From: Rotaria macrura
Taxonomy: Eukaryota > Rotifera > Eurotatoria > Philodinida > Philodinidae
Assembly (NCBI GenBank): GCA_900239685.1
Contig: OENT01000270.1
Span: forward strand, 63,452-127,451
Length of the DNA stretch: 64,000 bases
Direction of reading: 5' to 3'
Part shown: positions 23,801 to 37,500 of the stretch, one piece after another
Layout: each line of letters begins with the position of its first letter
Numbering within the stretch: position 1 is the first letter of the stretch
Notes under the pieces: generated by a model
Seen by the model: only the letters and a program-made list of their open reading frames with translations
Database searches by the model: none
What the model was told of the DNA's origin: nothing
Program-made: the position numbers and the translations under genes

Positions 23801-25711
23801 TTCTATATATAAAATATACTCTAGATAGTTAACAAATAATGAATGAATATGTCTGCGTTAAAAATAGAATGAAAGAAGTTGATTCTTCTTAACTACTTGT
23901 TTTACAAGTATAGTCACGACCTTCACCTAACAACATTTGCATAAATACTACAATTTCAAGTGAGATAAAATCTGAATTATATTTCTTGAATAATGATAAT
24001 AGTAGTTAGTTAATACTTGTCGGCTCGTCAAGAATCCTGAATTAAAAATAATGATTCTCTAGAGTATGTAACTGATGGGAAATAGTTATAGGGTAACGAT
24101 GATTAAAAAATCTTTAGTATTTCAAGCACTATTTTATTCTCCAGACAAACACGTTTATAATATATTCTTGAAACGTAATGCGTCATCCATTCTACTTCTA
24201 AGGTAATCATTGTGATTCTTCTTCTTCTTCTTCTTCAACGAAAGAAAAAAAAAAGAAATGATTATAAAGCCTTTCTATTCGAACTACAATCTTTATGTTA
24301 TGTCATGCAAATTTCGTTTTATTTCTGTTTCATTTTCAGATTAATGTCTAGTCCGGTGCTGCTAGTCAAATAAAGCATCACTCATAAGTGATGAATCATC
24401 TATGTGTAATGAGAATGAATATCGGGTAAGAGAATCAGATTTTTTTTGTCGTGACGTGTCTTCAGAAAATAAAATACTTATAGAGACGAAAATATTTAGT
24501 CATTGAAGTTTATGCCATGACCACAACGCTGCGAGAAAGGCGAAGGGTTTATTCTGTATAGATTATGTATCGCCCACTTTCTTTCGTTCTACTAATTTAT
24601 ATCTATAAGAAAGAATAGAAGAAGATTTAGACTACAAAATACATTTCATCTATTATAACGGACGCATATTTTTCGACAGCTGATCATAACCTTGTAGTTA
24701 TTGGTATAATCTGATATATTTGGTCCTTTAGCGCTTTTTCCTTCCTTTTCTTCTGTGCGTCCAATCGAACAGAATCTATCGTTGATCATTGATGCTGTCT
24801 TAGTACTTGATGCCCCAGGCTTCTTTTTTTTCCTTTCTTTCTTCGATTCATAGCATCGATGTTCTTGCACATTCTTGCCAAGTCAATTTTCTTCAACATC
24901 GAACTAATAGACAAAATAAATATATATATATATATGGAAGAACACGCTCCATCTGCCACTTCTATATTTTACAGCGAGTACATCATACTCATTTTCAATA
25001 CCTCATTTGCATCGTTTTTCTACGAAAAACAGAGAAGAATAGATAAAACTACACTTAATGATCTATAGACGTCATCATTCTTATTTTTGAAAATGAATGT
25101 TTGAGTTGATTCAAGTATATGCCCACACAGACAGAATGAAGCTTAACATTAAGAGAAAAACAGATGACAAATATTAAATACGTATTAAAAAATAAATTGT
25201 TTTTTTTTTCATACTAGAATATGATGCTTATAAGATAGTCTTCGTTCTCTCTTATCTTTTCTTTTCTGTTCTGATGTCCCTGAGATGAGACTACAACATA
25301 GGTCAAAGTCTTCTGTATATCTAGATCCTATATAAACATACGTCCATTATCGAAATGGATCGAGCTATTTAATTAGAAGAATGTAAAGGAAAGACATATG
25401 GATGCTTAATAAATAATTCTTTTTCTTGTGTTCAAATGAGTAATACTAATATGTGATAAAATGCTTGCGTGTCTGAGTTTGTTAACAGTTCGAATAACTG
25501 ACAGGTAAGATTCACGAGAAATATGTAGTACGTAGAAAAAAATGTTGACCTTGGTACTTGTCATTCGTGTTTTATATTTTTGCATTTTAACATGTCACTA
25601 TCGCATATACTATGAGTTTACCTATATGAAAATTTTTTCTGGAGCAACATAATTAACTTGTTCTTATTTTTGTTACAGACAAATAGGATCAAACATCGAT
25701 TAAAATTAGCA
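20867..25711. other. Long stretch without a recognisable gene
   Basis: AT-rich DNA with a (CTT)n tract near 24218–24236 and GT-rich runs near 22010–22035. Minus-strand frames 22050–22271 (ending FFHIGDDVMVDISIIDCDYK) and 24646–24870 look mildly protein-like but could not be extended. Some of the last 1 kb may be promoter and 5' UTR of the glycosyltransferase gene; a TGTTACAG acceptor at 25672–25679 suggests a spliced leader exon. Confidence 0.5.
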
Positions 25712-27241
25712 ATGTTTTCATCGCAACGTCGTCATATACTACATGTATGTTGTTTTTTGATATTTATTTTTATATTTGAAATATTGGCCGGTGGTATTGT
25801 AATATTTCCATCGCATAACATATTATCTTCCACACTTATTGATAATCCTATTGAACATTATGGTGTATTCTTAACGATCATTATTTATTTTATACGTTTA
25901 TTATCTTTATTACCATTACCCCTGGCAATATGTCATGCATGTGGTTTAATTCTATACAATGTGTTTCCTGATCGGCCAACATTACGAAATTCACCATTGT
26001 TAGGTCCCAAAATTCGTATACGTGTTGTAACACGTGGTGATTATCCCGATTTAGTACGTACAAATGTTAAAAGAAATCTAGAGACATGTGCTAAAGTTGG
26101 TTTAAATAATTTTCAAATCGAAATTGTTACTGATAAATCAATGCATCTTATTGGTTTGCCAGCAAGTATGGTTCGTGAAGTAGTCGTACCGAATGAATAT
26201 CGAACAAAAACAGGTGCATTGTACAAGTCTCGTGCATTACAATATGCAATAGAACCTGATGTTAATCAATTATCACCTGATGATTATATTGTACATCTTG
26301 ATGAAGAAACATTATTAACAGAAAATTCCGTACGTGGAATATTAAATTTTGTCAATTCGAATAAATACGATATTGGCCAAGGACTAATAACATATGCTAA
26401 CGAAACAATTGTTAATTATATAACAACACTGGCTGATAGTATGCGTGTTGGTGTGGATTTAGGATGTTTAAGATTTTGTTTGAAACAATTTCATCAACCA
26501 CCATTTTTATTCAAAGGATCATTTGTTGTATGTCGAGCTCAATGTGAATTTGATGTCACATTTGATAATGGTCGTTCAGGTTCAATAGCTGAAGATACCT
26601 ATTTTGCCATGTTAGCTATGTCTAAAAATAAAAAATTTGGATGGATCGAAGGTTTGTTTTATTTTTGTCATGACAAAACTCGTGTTATCTCGAGAGTTTT
26701 TTTTCTTTTGTCTTGTTAATTAAAGGTGAAATGTGGGAAAAAAGTCCGTTCACATTAGCAGATTTTATCAAACAACGTAAACGATGGTTACAAGGAATCT
26801 TACTTGTTGTACATGATCGACGTTTACCTCTTCGAGTTCGAATCGGCTTAGGTACAAAAAATTTCAAAAAATATGTACTCATATTATTCGATACATTGTT
26901 TCATTTTAGGTATTGCCCTTTATTCCTGGGTTACATTGCCATTGACTTCATTGAATGTCATACTCACTCCACTTTGTCCTATACCTTTACATTGGATGTT
27001 AAATTTTTTAATCGGTTTTGTTGGAGCTGTCAATATTTACTTATATATAATTGGTGCCATTCGTTCATTTTCATTAGTTCGTTTAGGCTACGCACAGTTC
27101 GCATTGCGCATATTTGGTACATTAGCTACAATTCCATTTGTCATTGTATGCGAAATAACTGCCGTTCTTTGGGGTTTATTTAGTGACAAAGGAAAATTTT
27201 ATATTGTCGATAAACAATTAGGATCAATGTCGAATGTTTAA
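25712..27241 (+). CDS. egh: Egghead/BRE-3-type beta-1,4-mannosyltransferase
   Basis: Three exons (25712–26651, 26726–26851, 26910–27241; introns 74 and 58 bp, both phase 1) encode 465 residues. Two N-terminal membrane segments precede a GT2 glycosyltransferase domain with the metal-binding HLDEE, the acceptor-site AEDTYFAM and the QRKRW (QxxRW) motif. Two or three C-terminal membrane helices follow. In Drosophila and C. elegans this enzyme adds mannose to glucosylceramide in arthro-series glycosphingolipid synthesis in the Golgi. ATG 25712 is chosen because an AG acceptor at 25678–25679 lies just upstream; the frame is open back to it, so a coding upstream exon is possible. Length matches the family (about 450–460). 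Confidence 0.9.
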
Positions 27242-27905
27242 TGTTCTGAGAATACATGAAAAAAAAATAGAACAGAAATGAAGATGTCTAATCTTTTAAT
27301 ATGATTGTTCTTTGTTCATTTTAATTTGTAAACAGTTTTCTTTCTTGGTGTTTTTTTCCTATACAGTCACAGAATGATATATCTTTATTGTAGTGTGTTC
27401 TTGATTTAGAACCTCAACCCTTTTGTTTGTCAGATGATGTTCGTCGTTATTGCTTTATCAACTAGAATGATACATATATATATATATATATCTAATGAAA
27501 ACAAAAAACAGAAAGAAGCAAAATTTTATTTTGTTTTTCGTCAACACTAGAATAATTTTATCTATACAATATGTTAAGTTTTTAGATATTTTTTTTTTCT
27601 CTTCACAATCTGTTATTCTCTAAGAATATTACTGATTCGAACAGTTTCATATTATATATATAACGTATTGAAATTTACACAACTAATCATAATTAACGGT
27701 AATGAATAAAATATTGTGAATGTTACTATGTTTAGTTTTTGATTGAGGAAATCTTTTGAATAATCATATCCGCATGATTTTTTTCTTTAGACTCCCTTTT
27801 TCTATTGGTGTTTTTGTTCTGGCCTCGACTGGAGCTGCACTCATAATAAAGGACGATCACTCCTCATCGTCTGCTGCTGGTGGTACGAAATCAAAAACAA
27901 GCTCA
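27242..27905. other. Intergenic, TA repeat
   Basis: It holds (TA)n around 27474–27491 and polypyrimidine runs. It probably carries the 3' end of the glycosyltransferase transcript and the CK2 beta promoter. Confidence 0.5.
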
Positions 27906-29317
27906 ATGAGTTCATCAGAAGAAGGTATCGTGTGGTATTCTTCGTGTTTTTTTTTGATTTTAATTCACGAATTACATCCATCGTTTCATGTAAAATAGTT
28001 TCCTGGATTTCATGGTTCTGTGGTCTTCGTGGTAACGAATTTTTTTGTGAAGTCGACGAAGACTACATACAAGATAAATTTAATTTAGTATGTTGATACG
28101 AAATGTGAAATATATATTGAAATCTTTAATTTATTTTCATAGACTGGCCTTAATGAACAAGTGCCTCATTATCGTCAAGCACTTGATATGATTCTTGATC
28201 TTGAACCTGATGATGATCTTGATCATCAGGAAAATCCAAATCAATCTGATTTAATTGAACAAGCTGCTGAAATGCTCTATGGTAAATAGAATATTTTCAC
28301 ATCGAACGACAAACAATTACGTTTGACTCATATTGAAATAGGTCTTATTCATGCTCGTTATATATTGACTAATAATGGTATAGCACAAATGCTTGAAAAA
28401 TTTCAAAATGGTGATTTTGGCCTATGTCCACGTATTTATTGTGACAATCAACCAATGTTACCGGTACTATAAAAATAGAGTCGTTTTCGAGATATGCCAA
28501 AGCCGAGAAGATTCGGATGAATTTGGAGATTAGTTAGAATGTGTTTGAACACACCCACATACACACAAACAAGTATTAGAAATCAAACATATGATTTGAT
28601 AGATTGACTGTTTTTTTTTTGAGAGCATTTAACTTTCAGGATAGGGAAGCTTCCGAAAATAAGAATGAGCTAGCGTTTCACAATGAAACTGGTAAACTAA
28701 TAGAAACGGGAAGCATCGTTTCTTCTACACGATAAAATAGATCGTGTGCCGGAATCGATTGTGTTCAAACTCGAAAATGCTTTTATTAGAAATCAATAGT
28801 AAATTAGTTATTCATGTACAAAACAAGATCGAATGATATATAGAATAAGATATGTTCTAACCAAAGACATTAATCAATAATATAGTTCAAACGATAAGGT
28901 CTATTGTAAACAACCAGGCGGTAGGAAGTCTTCCGCAAATTATATTTTTATTTATAACTCTCTTTCTTTACATAGATTGGCTTATCGGAAGTACCTGGTG
29001 AAGCTATGGTTAAACTTTATTGTCCTAAATGCATGGATGTTTATACACCAAAGAGTTCTCGACATCATCATACAGATGGTGCTTATTTTAGTACAGGCTT
29101 TCCTCATATGCTATTTATGGTTCATCCTGAATATCGACCAAAGAGACCAACCAATCAATTTGTTGCTCGACTTTATGGCTTTAAAATTCATTCGATGGCT
29201 TATCAATTGCAATATCAAGCAGCAGCTAATTTCAAACAATCGAATTCAACTTCAGTTATTCCAAGTAGTGTTGGTGGAACAACAACGACGGCCACTCGGC
29301 CGCTAATTAAAGATTAA
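27906..29317 (+). CDS. CSNK2B: Casein kinase 2 regulatory subunit beta
   Basis: Five exons (27906–27924, 27999–28087, 28143–28281, 28342–28463, 28976–29317) give 236 residues. The start MSSSEE and the following [20 protein letters not shown] match CK2 beta almost exactly, including the N-terminal autophosphorylation serines. The acidic loop is [10 protein letters not shown]. The Zn-ribbon cysteines are in LCPRIYC and YCPKCMDVY, split by the long fourth intron (512 bp). The [11 protein letters not shown] segment follows. The C-terminal tail is about 20 residues longer than the human protein and Ser/Thr-rich. It forms the dimer core of the CK2 tetramer. The frame is open upstream of ATG 27906, but family alignment fixes this start. 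Confidence 0.95.
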
Positions 29318-29574
29318 AATAAATATCGACAATACTGTGTCTATCTATCTGTTATTGTTGCTTCTTTATTGTATATGCCTTTCATTGAGAACATCAACTA
29401 AAATAAATATCTAAAATATCCTATAGAATTTATTGACAATTAAAAAAGTATCATTCTTTGTGTCTTAGTTAACAAATAAATGAAATAGGATTGTCTTAAA
29501 ATAGGCTGAAACAAATTCATCTTATCCTCATTTGATAATGTTCAATAGATTCTTATATATTTGAATATTTTCAG

Positions 29575-32500
29575 ATGTCCAACGGAGAAGATGTTCGACT
29601 TAAAGTCGATCATGTCAAGAGTAAGAAAGTCGAAGGAACATTATATATGATGAGTGAACGTATGGGTTGGATGCCCAAACACAAAGATGTATTTACATTA
29701 TCCTATGATTACTGTGATATTAAATGTAAGTAGTGATTGTTGTTGATGATAGTCCCGAATGGAAAAATCTGTTTGTCATTAGAAAAGAATAGTTTCTTAG
29801 CATTTCGATCGATTTTGTTCGTAGATTTAGTTTTTGAGCTTAAATTTTGAAACTTATTTCTTTTCTATGCTTACCGTTATATTTTAATTTAATGCATTAA
29901 GATTACCGTGTATCACCTGAGGAAAAATTGAAAATACGTTTACAAATTGTTTGCTACAATGAAATGATGACAACATTTCATTTTTGTCATCCAAATGGAC
30001 CTGAAGCACAAAAAAAAGATCGTGATGCTGTTTCGAATTTACTTTCAATACTATTACCCGAATTCAAAACCATGATGGATCAAGCACTAGAAGTTAAAAC
30101 TAAGTAAGAAAACTCGCTCATTACACTAGTATTTGATATGCTAGTAGTTTCAAATAAAGAGAATTATTTATTGTAAATCTACCAGTGACTTTCATTGGAA
30201 CAATTAATAATCTATTGTTGCTCACCCCATGGAAATATGTACTAGTTTGAATTAATGTTTGACTTGTACATTTCAAGTTCTGTTGTTTGTTGTTTCTTTT
30301 TTGTATTCGATTTATTAATGCATATCTTATAAATTATGATTAATACGACGATGATGACCCTCTTCATAATTCATGAATAATAAATAATGAAGTTAATAGT
30401 TGCATGCTTGTTTTGTTGATGTAGCACTCACCATACATGAATTTCATGTCAATTCGTCTATTCAAAAATAATCGAATTGATTGTTGATAAGCCAATCTTA
30501 GATGTCTTTTCGCTGTTATTTTCTCATATGAGAATGATTACTATTATTATTTGTAAGATGTTGACAGCACAAGTTTTGATCACTAAAATTGTTCTTCCGA
30601 GACTTATGAGATGGTAATTTCATCTATGTAATTTTTCATTATAAACTAAATTTGCCATTCAAGTCCAACATTGAGAAAAAGTACCTTTTAGTTACACATC
30701 AGAGATGTTGATTCTATATTTTCAATTCAAGGATACCAAGCAGTACAAATGGAGTTATATCATTATCTTAAAAGTTTTATAAATCCAATATTTTCATATT
30801 TTTCTAGGATTCTAAATGAAAACAAAACAGTCTATCAATTGTACAAAGATCTGGTTATTAGTGGTTTAGTAGTAGCCGATGATTTTTGGAGTAAATATGT
30901 TGATGTATGAATTTCGGTTTTGAACGAAAGTTTCATCTTAAAATTGATGTTTTTGTTTTCTTCATTTAAAATTTTAGTTTGATAAATTAACAGAGAGTAC
31001 AAAAAAACAAGACACTGGCGTGTCAGGTTCATTTTTGGTATGTCCTTACGTTTGATTTCTCAAATTTAATTGTTTTCTTTAGACTAATATTCGTCCTGAA
31101 TCAGGTGATCATGGTGGTTTGGTTTACAAACTTAATACAGATACAATAATGTCTATTTTTCGTACATATCCAGCTAGTATGTTTATATCTTATAATTAAG
31201 ATTAAATATTCTAAACGAAACAATGTTCGTTAAGTTAAAGAAAAATATCAACAAAATGTTCCTACGGGATTAATGACTGAAGCAGATTTTTGGCGAACAT
31301 TTTTTCAATCACATTATTTTACTATGGATCGTATGCATTCATCTCATACACGTGATCTTTTCACTGATTGTGTACAACGAGATGATGAAAGTAAGACAAA
31401 GATATTATTCTTTGAGAGTAAGAAAGAAATTTCATTTGTTCTTTTTATGTATCAATAGAAATGAGCAATGAAGCAGAACGAGCTAGTCGAAAAGCCATGG
31501 CTGTAATTGCACCAGAAACTAATGAAACAAGTGAAGTATGAATTTTTCACATGATAAAACATATAATATATTCGACTATTCATAAATAGATCGGCTATGG
31601 TGTCAATGAAAATGCTACAGAAACAACAGGAAAAAATGATTTAAATAAAAATCTTATTAAACGTTTTAATTTTCATTCAACAATGATTCTTCAAAATACA
31701 CTTGGCACTGACGCCAATAACGATACATCAACATCGACGAATCGTGTAGATCCGAATGAGGATGATGATAATAATATTGCAAAAAAAGTAGGCTTCTCTA
31801 TTCGAACACATACATTGTACAAGTAGTAGAATTCAATTTCGATCTAATGATTTCTAGTTATCGTAAAAGTTCTTTCTTCATTTAGTTTAAGCCAGATGAT
31901 GATTTAGAAGATTTACGTACCGAAGAACCAGAAGAAACTCAAACGTTGAAATTAGTTAATCCGGAAAGATACCTACGTGCGCCAACAACAGATCGTTCCC
32001 AGAAGAATCTTGCACAACAAACACCTACTAATCTCAATAATCTCAAACAAGAAATGAGTAATTGGCATGTCAATACAGAATTGGTGACTTACGTTGTTGA
32101 ATTCTATTCGAACATTATTTATTTATTTATTTTTCTAGAGTTTGAATTCATGTTTAGCACATAAAGTTGTGAAAGATCTAACACCCGGTGGTGCTCTCAT
32201 GCACGGAACAACAACACAAACATTATCACGTAAACAAATCATAATTAGTCGATTGAATTAGTTCGCAGCTATTTTTATCTATGCTAGAAATCGTTCCACA
32301 GAATATTCAAGAAGAAATGCAAACAATATATGTATCGTTAGGTGAACTACTTCGTCATTTTTGGTCATCATTTCCACCAAGTTCACCTCAAATTGAAGAA
32401 AAGGTTCGTTTCATTCAATTATATTGTTTGTAACGATGATTGATTTCATACGAATTTATTTTCTATTAGATTCATCGTGTTCATGAAACTATTGAAAGTT

Positions 32501-32704
32501 TTCGTGCAAAACAAATTAATGGTTTTAAAGAAAAAGTATCAACTGATCTTTTAACTGATTTTCATGTAAATATATATTTATTTTGCAATTTTATCTAAAT
32601 GAAATTATATTTAGTTGGCGGGTCATATGGAAGATCTCATCGATATTGCTAATACAAAATATCATCAATGGGTTAAAACGTTGTCATCAACTGGCAGAAC
32701 TTGA
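29575..32704 (+). CDS. GTF2H1: TFIIH core subunit p62 (GTF2H1/TFB1)
   Basis: Thirteen exons join in frame: 29575–29725, 29902–30103, 30808–30904, 30978–31037, 31083–31176, 31235–31390, 31459–31535, 31590–31787, 31886–32083, 32139–32229, 32288–32403, 32470–32565 and 32615–32704. They give 541 residues (human about 548). Recognisable parts are the N-terminal PH-like domain (ending KYYRVSPEEKLK…), the first BSD domain (VYQLYKDLVISG…DDFW), the second BSD domain (TEADFWRTFFQSHYF), the linker motif LIKRFNFHST, a PGGALM…GTTTQ segment and the C-terminal helices (GELLRHFWSSFP). The protein is a scaffold of TFIIH in transcription initiation and nucleotide excision repair. Only 257 bp separate its start from the CK2 beta stop. 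Introns 1 and 2 (176 and 704 bp) are the longest. Confidence 0.93.
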
Positions 32705-33619
32705 TTTTAGCGAATAAATTTTGTTTATGATACACATGCATATATATATATATCAGTACTAAATAAAACAGGAATTTAATTCATTAAATGCAATACTTGT
32801 ATACGAATATTATAGATTAGTCCAAAGGCGAATATGATTTTTGTATAGACTTAATTCTCGTGGAACAGTTTTACACTTAGTAATATTCCATTCATACTGT
32901 CTTATGATGCAACTGGGTAATAGAGCAATGAAAGGGAAATTAGAGTTTATTGAAATCTTGTTAGTTATCTGGAATTCGTTGAGCAACTATTGTTACATGC
33001 GTTTAGTCAGCATTGGTATGAACGAATGATTTTAAAAATAAATTTATCGTCATTATAGAGAAAATATTTCTCATTTCGTTATGATTTTCAAGTTTAGTCA
33101 ATAAAACATTGAACTCAATTGTAACTGATATCTCGAGAACTGTAATTACGTTGAATTCCAAGATATGATTTTCATTCCGAACTGTTCATCGATACAGTTT
33201 TGAGCGTAAACCGGTCATGCAGTCGAAAAATCCAACCTTGAAAAATATCTATCGGACTCTTTTCCTTGGAGCTAATAAACGATGACATCAGATAAGTTTA
33301 AATACTGACAATAAACAAGTTCTAGTAACAGAATCAAATGAATGAGTCTTTAAACTCTTAAGTCACTATAAAATTTAGTTTTGCGTAACGTCAACATCAA
33401 AGCTATGCAATTGAATATTGATGATAATATCAAAACGAATTTTCAAAAACTAGAAGCTCTATGGAGACTGCTTACATTACTGATCAATGTATTAGATTTA
33501 TTTTAAGATTAAAAGAAAAGGAACATGACGACAATGCTTTTATTCTGCTCTAAGTATTGAACAAGCCAATACAAGTATCTGTGAAGCCATTCTTTAAAAC
33601 TTCACATCAATAAGTAGTT
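32705..33619. other. Intergenic, no gene seen
   Basis: It lies between the convergent 3' ends of GTF2H1 and the GPCR gene. AT-rich, with a TA run near 32743–32751. Confidence 0.6.
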
Positions 33620-34585
33620 TCATGTCTTTTGTTTAACTGTGAGAGCATTCGGTATTGTTGTTCCTCCTGCAACTGTAACTTTAAGAGTGTTGAGTCCGAT
33701 CGGTGTAACACGATGTTTTGTGCAAGGAAGTTTACTCTTGATCATTGTTCGTAATTCTCGATCGAGAAGTAGAGTTGCTGCTTTTTCAAATGCAACGCCG
33801 AACATAATACAAACGAGACCTGTAGAATAGAGAATGTTGTAACCAATGACGAAATAGGCAAGCGTTGGAAAGCCACTGATAATATATATACCAAATAAGA
33901 CTAAAATATTCCGAAGAACTTCAAGATCACGTTTTTGTCGTCTAGATGCTTCCGCTGCTAATGCAAAGCTTCTATTAGCAGTAAGTTTTGTTTGACGAAA
34001 AAGATAGACATACAAGATAATAACGATTATTGTTGGAAAAAAATAATACATCAAAAATGTGTACGCAACATGAACAAGGAATTTTTTTCGCACCCAACAA
34101 AGTGCATTTGGAGCATAAAAAATATCTTTCGTAACAATAGCAGGTAATGGCAATAGTATAACAGCCATCCATTGAACGATGATAAGAATGAGATGAGTAT
34201 TTAATGATACTATCCATCGATATTTTATAGAGAGTACAATAAAGAAATAACGAGAAACTGCTTGAATCAAATATGAATAAACGACGGCAACAATCGACAT
34301 ATAAGCGAAATAGCCACGCCATCGACATGACACGTCACTACTATCCCAAATGATGAATTCCAGAAAAGTGTAGTTGTAACATTGTACTAAACAAAAAAAT
34401 ATTGACGAAATGCATGTATTACTAATCAATAGATAAGTGGCCGTATGTAAACGTTTCGTCCATGCGACCACCACAATGATCAGGCTCGATAAAGAGATAC
34501 CAATCAATGCCAAAGTAATTGAAATCGGAATAACCAAGGAATAATCAGTTGAATTCGATGATGAGGATGATGAGGATCCATTCAT
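33620..34585 (-). CDS. Divergent rhodopsin-like GPCR
   Basis: A single-exon frame of 321 residues. It has a Ser/Asn-rich N-terminus with N-glycosylation sites (NGS, NST), seven hydrophobic segments (about residues 17–42, 48–70, 90–118, 130–151, 169–194, 225–249 and 252–272) and a basic C-tail. C87 before TM3 and C163 in the second extracellular loop can form the usual disulfide. The TM3 end is S-R-Y (111–113), not the usual D/E-R-Y, and TM7 lacks NPxxY (FGVAFEKAA instead). Such intronless, divergent receptors are expanded in bdelloids and may be peptide or chemosensory receptors; ligand unknown. Confidence 0.75.
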   Translation of the reverse strand: MNGSSSSSSSNSTDYSLVIPISITLALIGISLSSLIIVVVAWTKRLHTATYLLISNTCISSIFFCLVQCYNYTFLEFIIWDSSDVSCRWRGYFAYMSIVAVVYSYLIQAVSRYFFIVLSIKYRWIVSLNTHLILIIVQWMAVILLPLPAIVTKDIFYAPNALCWVRKKFLVHVAYTFLMYYFFPTIIVIILYVYLFRQTKLTANRSFALAAEASRRQKRDLEVLRNILVLFGIYIISGFPTLAYFVIGYNILYSTGLVCIMFGVAFEKAATLLLDRELRTMIKSKLPCTKHRVTPIGLNTLKVTVAGGTTIPNALTVKQKT

Positions 34586-37500
34586 CTCGCTGGAATATAC
34601 AGAAATAAACGTCTCAATTGTATTTTATATATTTGCAATAAAACTGCTTTGCTATAAATAGAACTGAACAATAATTTAATGTGTTCTATTCTCGTGCAGA
34701 AGCTTTACTATTCACACTGAGCTGTAGTAAGTTTGTTGGCAGATGAACAAATTTTCTTACAATTCTAAGCTGGTATCTTTTCATCAGGTATATCTATACT
34801 GAATATCTGGAAAGAAGTGAAAATAAAAATCCGGAGTTTGATGAAAGTGTCACTTAGTAGTTTGATTGATGAATAGGCTGGTTTCAACTCTGTTTATGAC
34901 AAGCATGATATTAAAAAAAGTAGTTTTCTTTTATGCTTTCATATGTCAACATGAATTAGAATTTCTAACATTTATTGAAAGCAACACTCTTCCACGCGCC
35001 CAATTTAAATATTTATATGTACATTCTGTTATAATCTTAACAAATCGAGTGCTTTCCAATAATAACTGATATCTATATCGATTTTCTGCGAGAGACAAAA
35101 CTAAATTCAAGCGTTGTGAATTCTTTTGTATCACATACGTCAAGATATTGAGATCGGCTTGGTTTCGTTCCATAAAGAACAGTTGATATCCAAGAATCAA
35201 CTATTTCATTTTGCTGTGGCCTATTAACGACTCATTAATCAAATGAGGATATGCTATCGAAAATCTTCCAAATTAAAAAGTTTTATTAATCCAGTACACC
35301 ATAAGATTCAGAATATGTTGTGACAATGTACTCCGTTCATTATTTTTTGAGTATATTCAGATGCATTCGATCAATGGAAACAACGAATATTCAAAGGCTT
35401 TTATCCGAACTATGTTATATTCTTTCCGACTTGACTTTATTACGCGCTGTGGAATTATTGAAAGCTAATTATGCAGTTTTCTACACTCGAATGAAACTGG
35501 AAAGAACTGAATGCAATCATTGATATTATAGAAGTTCAATTTTCTTTCCACTAGTTATCAATGGAGAGCATAGGACACTTTCATTGGATAATTCTAACTT
35601 CAGCTGAAACATATCTTTACAATTCGAATAAAGAATTGTGACTATGTTTTGATGGTTTGAAACATATTCTTAAGCTTGAATAACTATGAGATGTTCAAGA
35701 GTCCACAAGAAAGACATCAATGGGCAGCCAGGAAAAATCAGTTTTCTGTATCATGACACGCAATAAAATTTCTACTATCCATGTTTTCATTCGATTCTAA
35801 ACAGTGAGACAAAACATAAAAATTAATTTAATATCATTTTTCTACTAATTTTCATTCTGTTCAATAGATAAATGATTTTTTTTGTCATTTCCATTTCCTT
35901 TTGAATAGGACTTTCAAGACGAAAGTTTCTGTACGCACGCTCGACTACTCAAATCTAACCAAATTGAACTGACATGGTATTCTCTCACTATCAATTTCAT
36001 TTTTCTCTATATCAATAGAATAATGCACTTGAATTAGTTCGTCTATTCTATTTTTCTTTATGCTACAATGAGAATCTCTACCTGCATGCTTGAATAAATA
36101 ACGCACATAAGGGGAGCGATCAAAACCTGTTGCATGGCCGCCTAAGATTCAGAAGCATATTAATTTATCGTCACATAAATATCTGTAGCAAAAAATTATC
36201 ATGCCCTGAACTTTGCTTGTAAGAATAGATGCACTACTGAGTTAGAGAATATCGACAAAACTATTCTTCTACATTATGCTAACACAAATTAATTGGAGAC
36301 ATTAATTTGAAACCTAAACTCATAGGGAGAAATTTAATTTGATTTTCTGTCCAGATATTTTTTATCTCATTATTGTTCAGTCAGTTCTTGTTTTGTGCCG
36401 AAAAACTTAACAAGACACGTATGAAAGAAATTTAAATTTTGATCAGTCTGCAATGTTGTGAAAAGTGAATATAGAATGAACATCAAGTAATAGAAGAAAT
36501 AGAAACCTTCAACGAATCTTTTCTTGCCACTGGCTAAAAATTCCTAAGAACTACTGAGCGAAACTTTTCGATACATTTATCTTGAAGAATATAAACAACA
36601 TTTTTTCTTCAGAAAAAGCCATCAAAATTATCACAGTCAGTAGCAAATAAATTCTTTGGATGAATGTTTATCATGTTTTGACTGAAATCAAAAAGATACT
36701 CAAGGAATTTAGGTTTGCCTCGGCATCCATGAATTGAGAGTGACTCATCGTAAAGTCTTATGGTTTTGCTACTGATGATCGTTTGAGTGACGCCATTCCC
36801 GTTTGAGAGAATGCAAATGAACCACAAGAAACATTAATTGAACTTAAGTATAGTTGTCGTGAGATCATCGCACTTAGAGAGAGCCAACACTCCCCAGATT
36901 CAATTCCTGAGAATCGTTCCTGTACTTCTTATTATTCGAACTAAGTTAATCTCAATATTATTTCTTAATTAGACGTGTAGTTACATAAAATGGGTAAAGT
37001 ATGAACAAATCAAATGTATTTGCTAAATGAACGATGAATTTTAGAGATATTCAGGAAATTTCCTTTTGATTTTATGTCCAGGAAAAATTTAGATTAGGAA
37101 CATAATCTTATCATTGTCATAAGATAATATTACCGCGTAATTTTTAAATGTTTCTTTCATGATTTACTACTTTTTCCTTCTACTAAAATAACTTATTGAA
37201 TTTGAAATCCTTGAATGATATCTGATTGCGTTGTATTTCTCATCAACAAGATTATAGGCTTCATGATGTCATTTCTTCTCCTCAAATGAGACGATAGGAC
37301 ATTTTTGATCAGTTCATTATTATATCAACATCACCTGGATCCGCAGTAGTTCTGTAGTTTGTTCAGATGCAAACTATTCTATATGATTTCTTGAAACATG
37401 AAATAAACTATTTTCTGCTCAATCCTTGTTCAACTTGAAGTTACCACTGAAAAAACGTTTCGCTTCCTGAGAAATAGGAAATGTCACCGGAATCATGTTG

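Noticed and set aside
28464-28975. Possible extra gene in the 512-bp CK2 beta intron
   Set aside because: No open frame or RNA-like structure found; exons on both sides join in phase.
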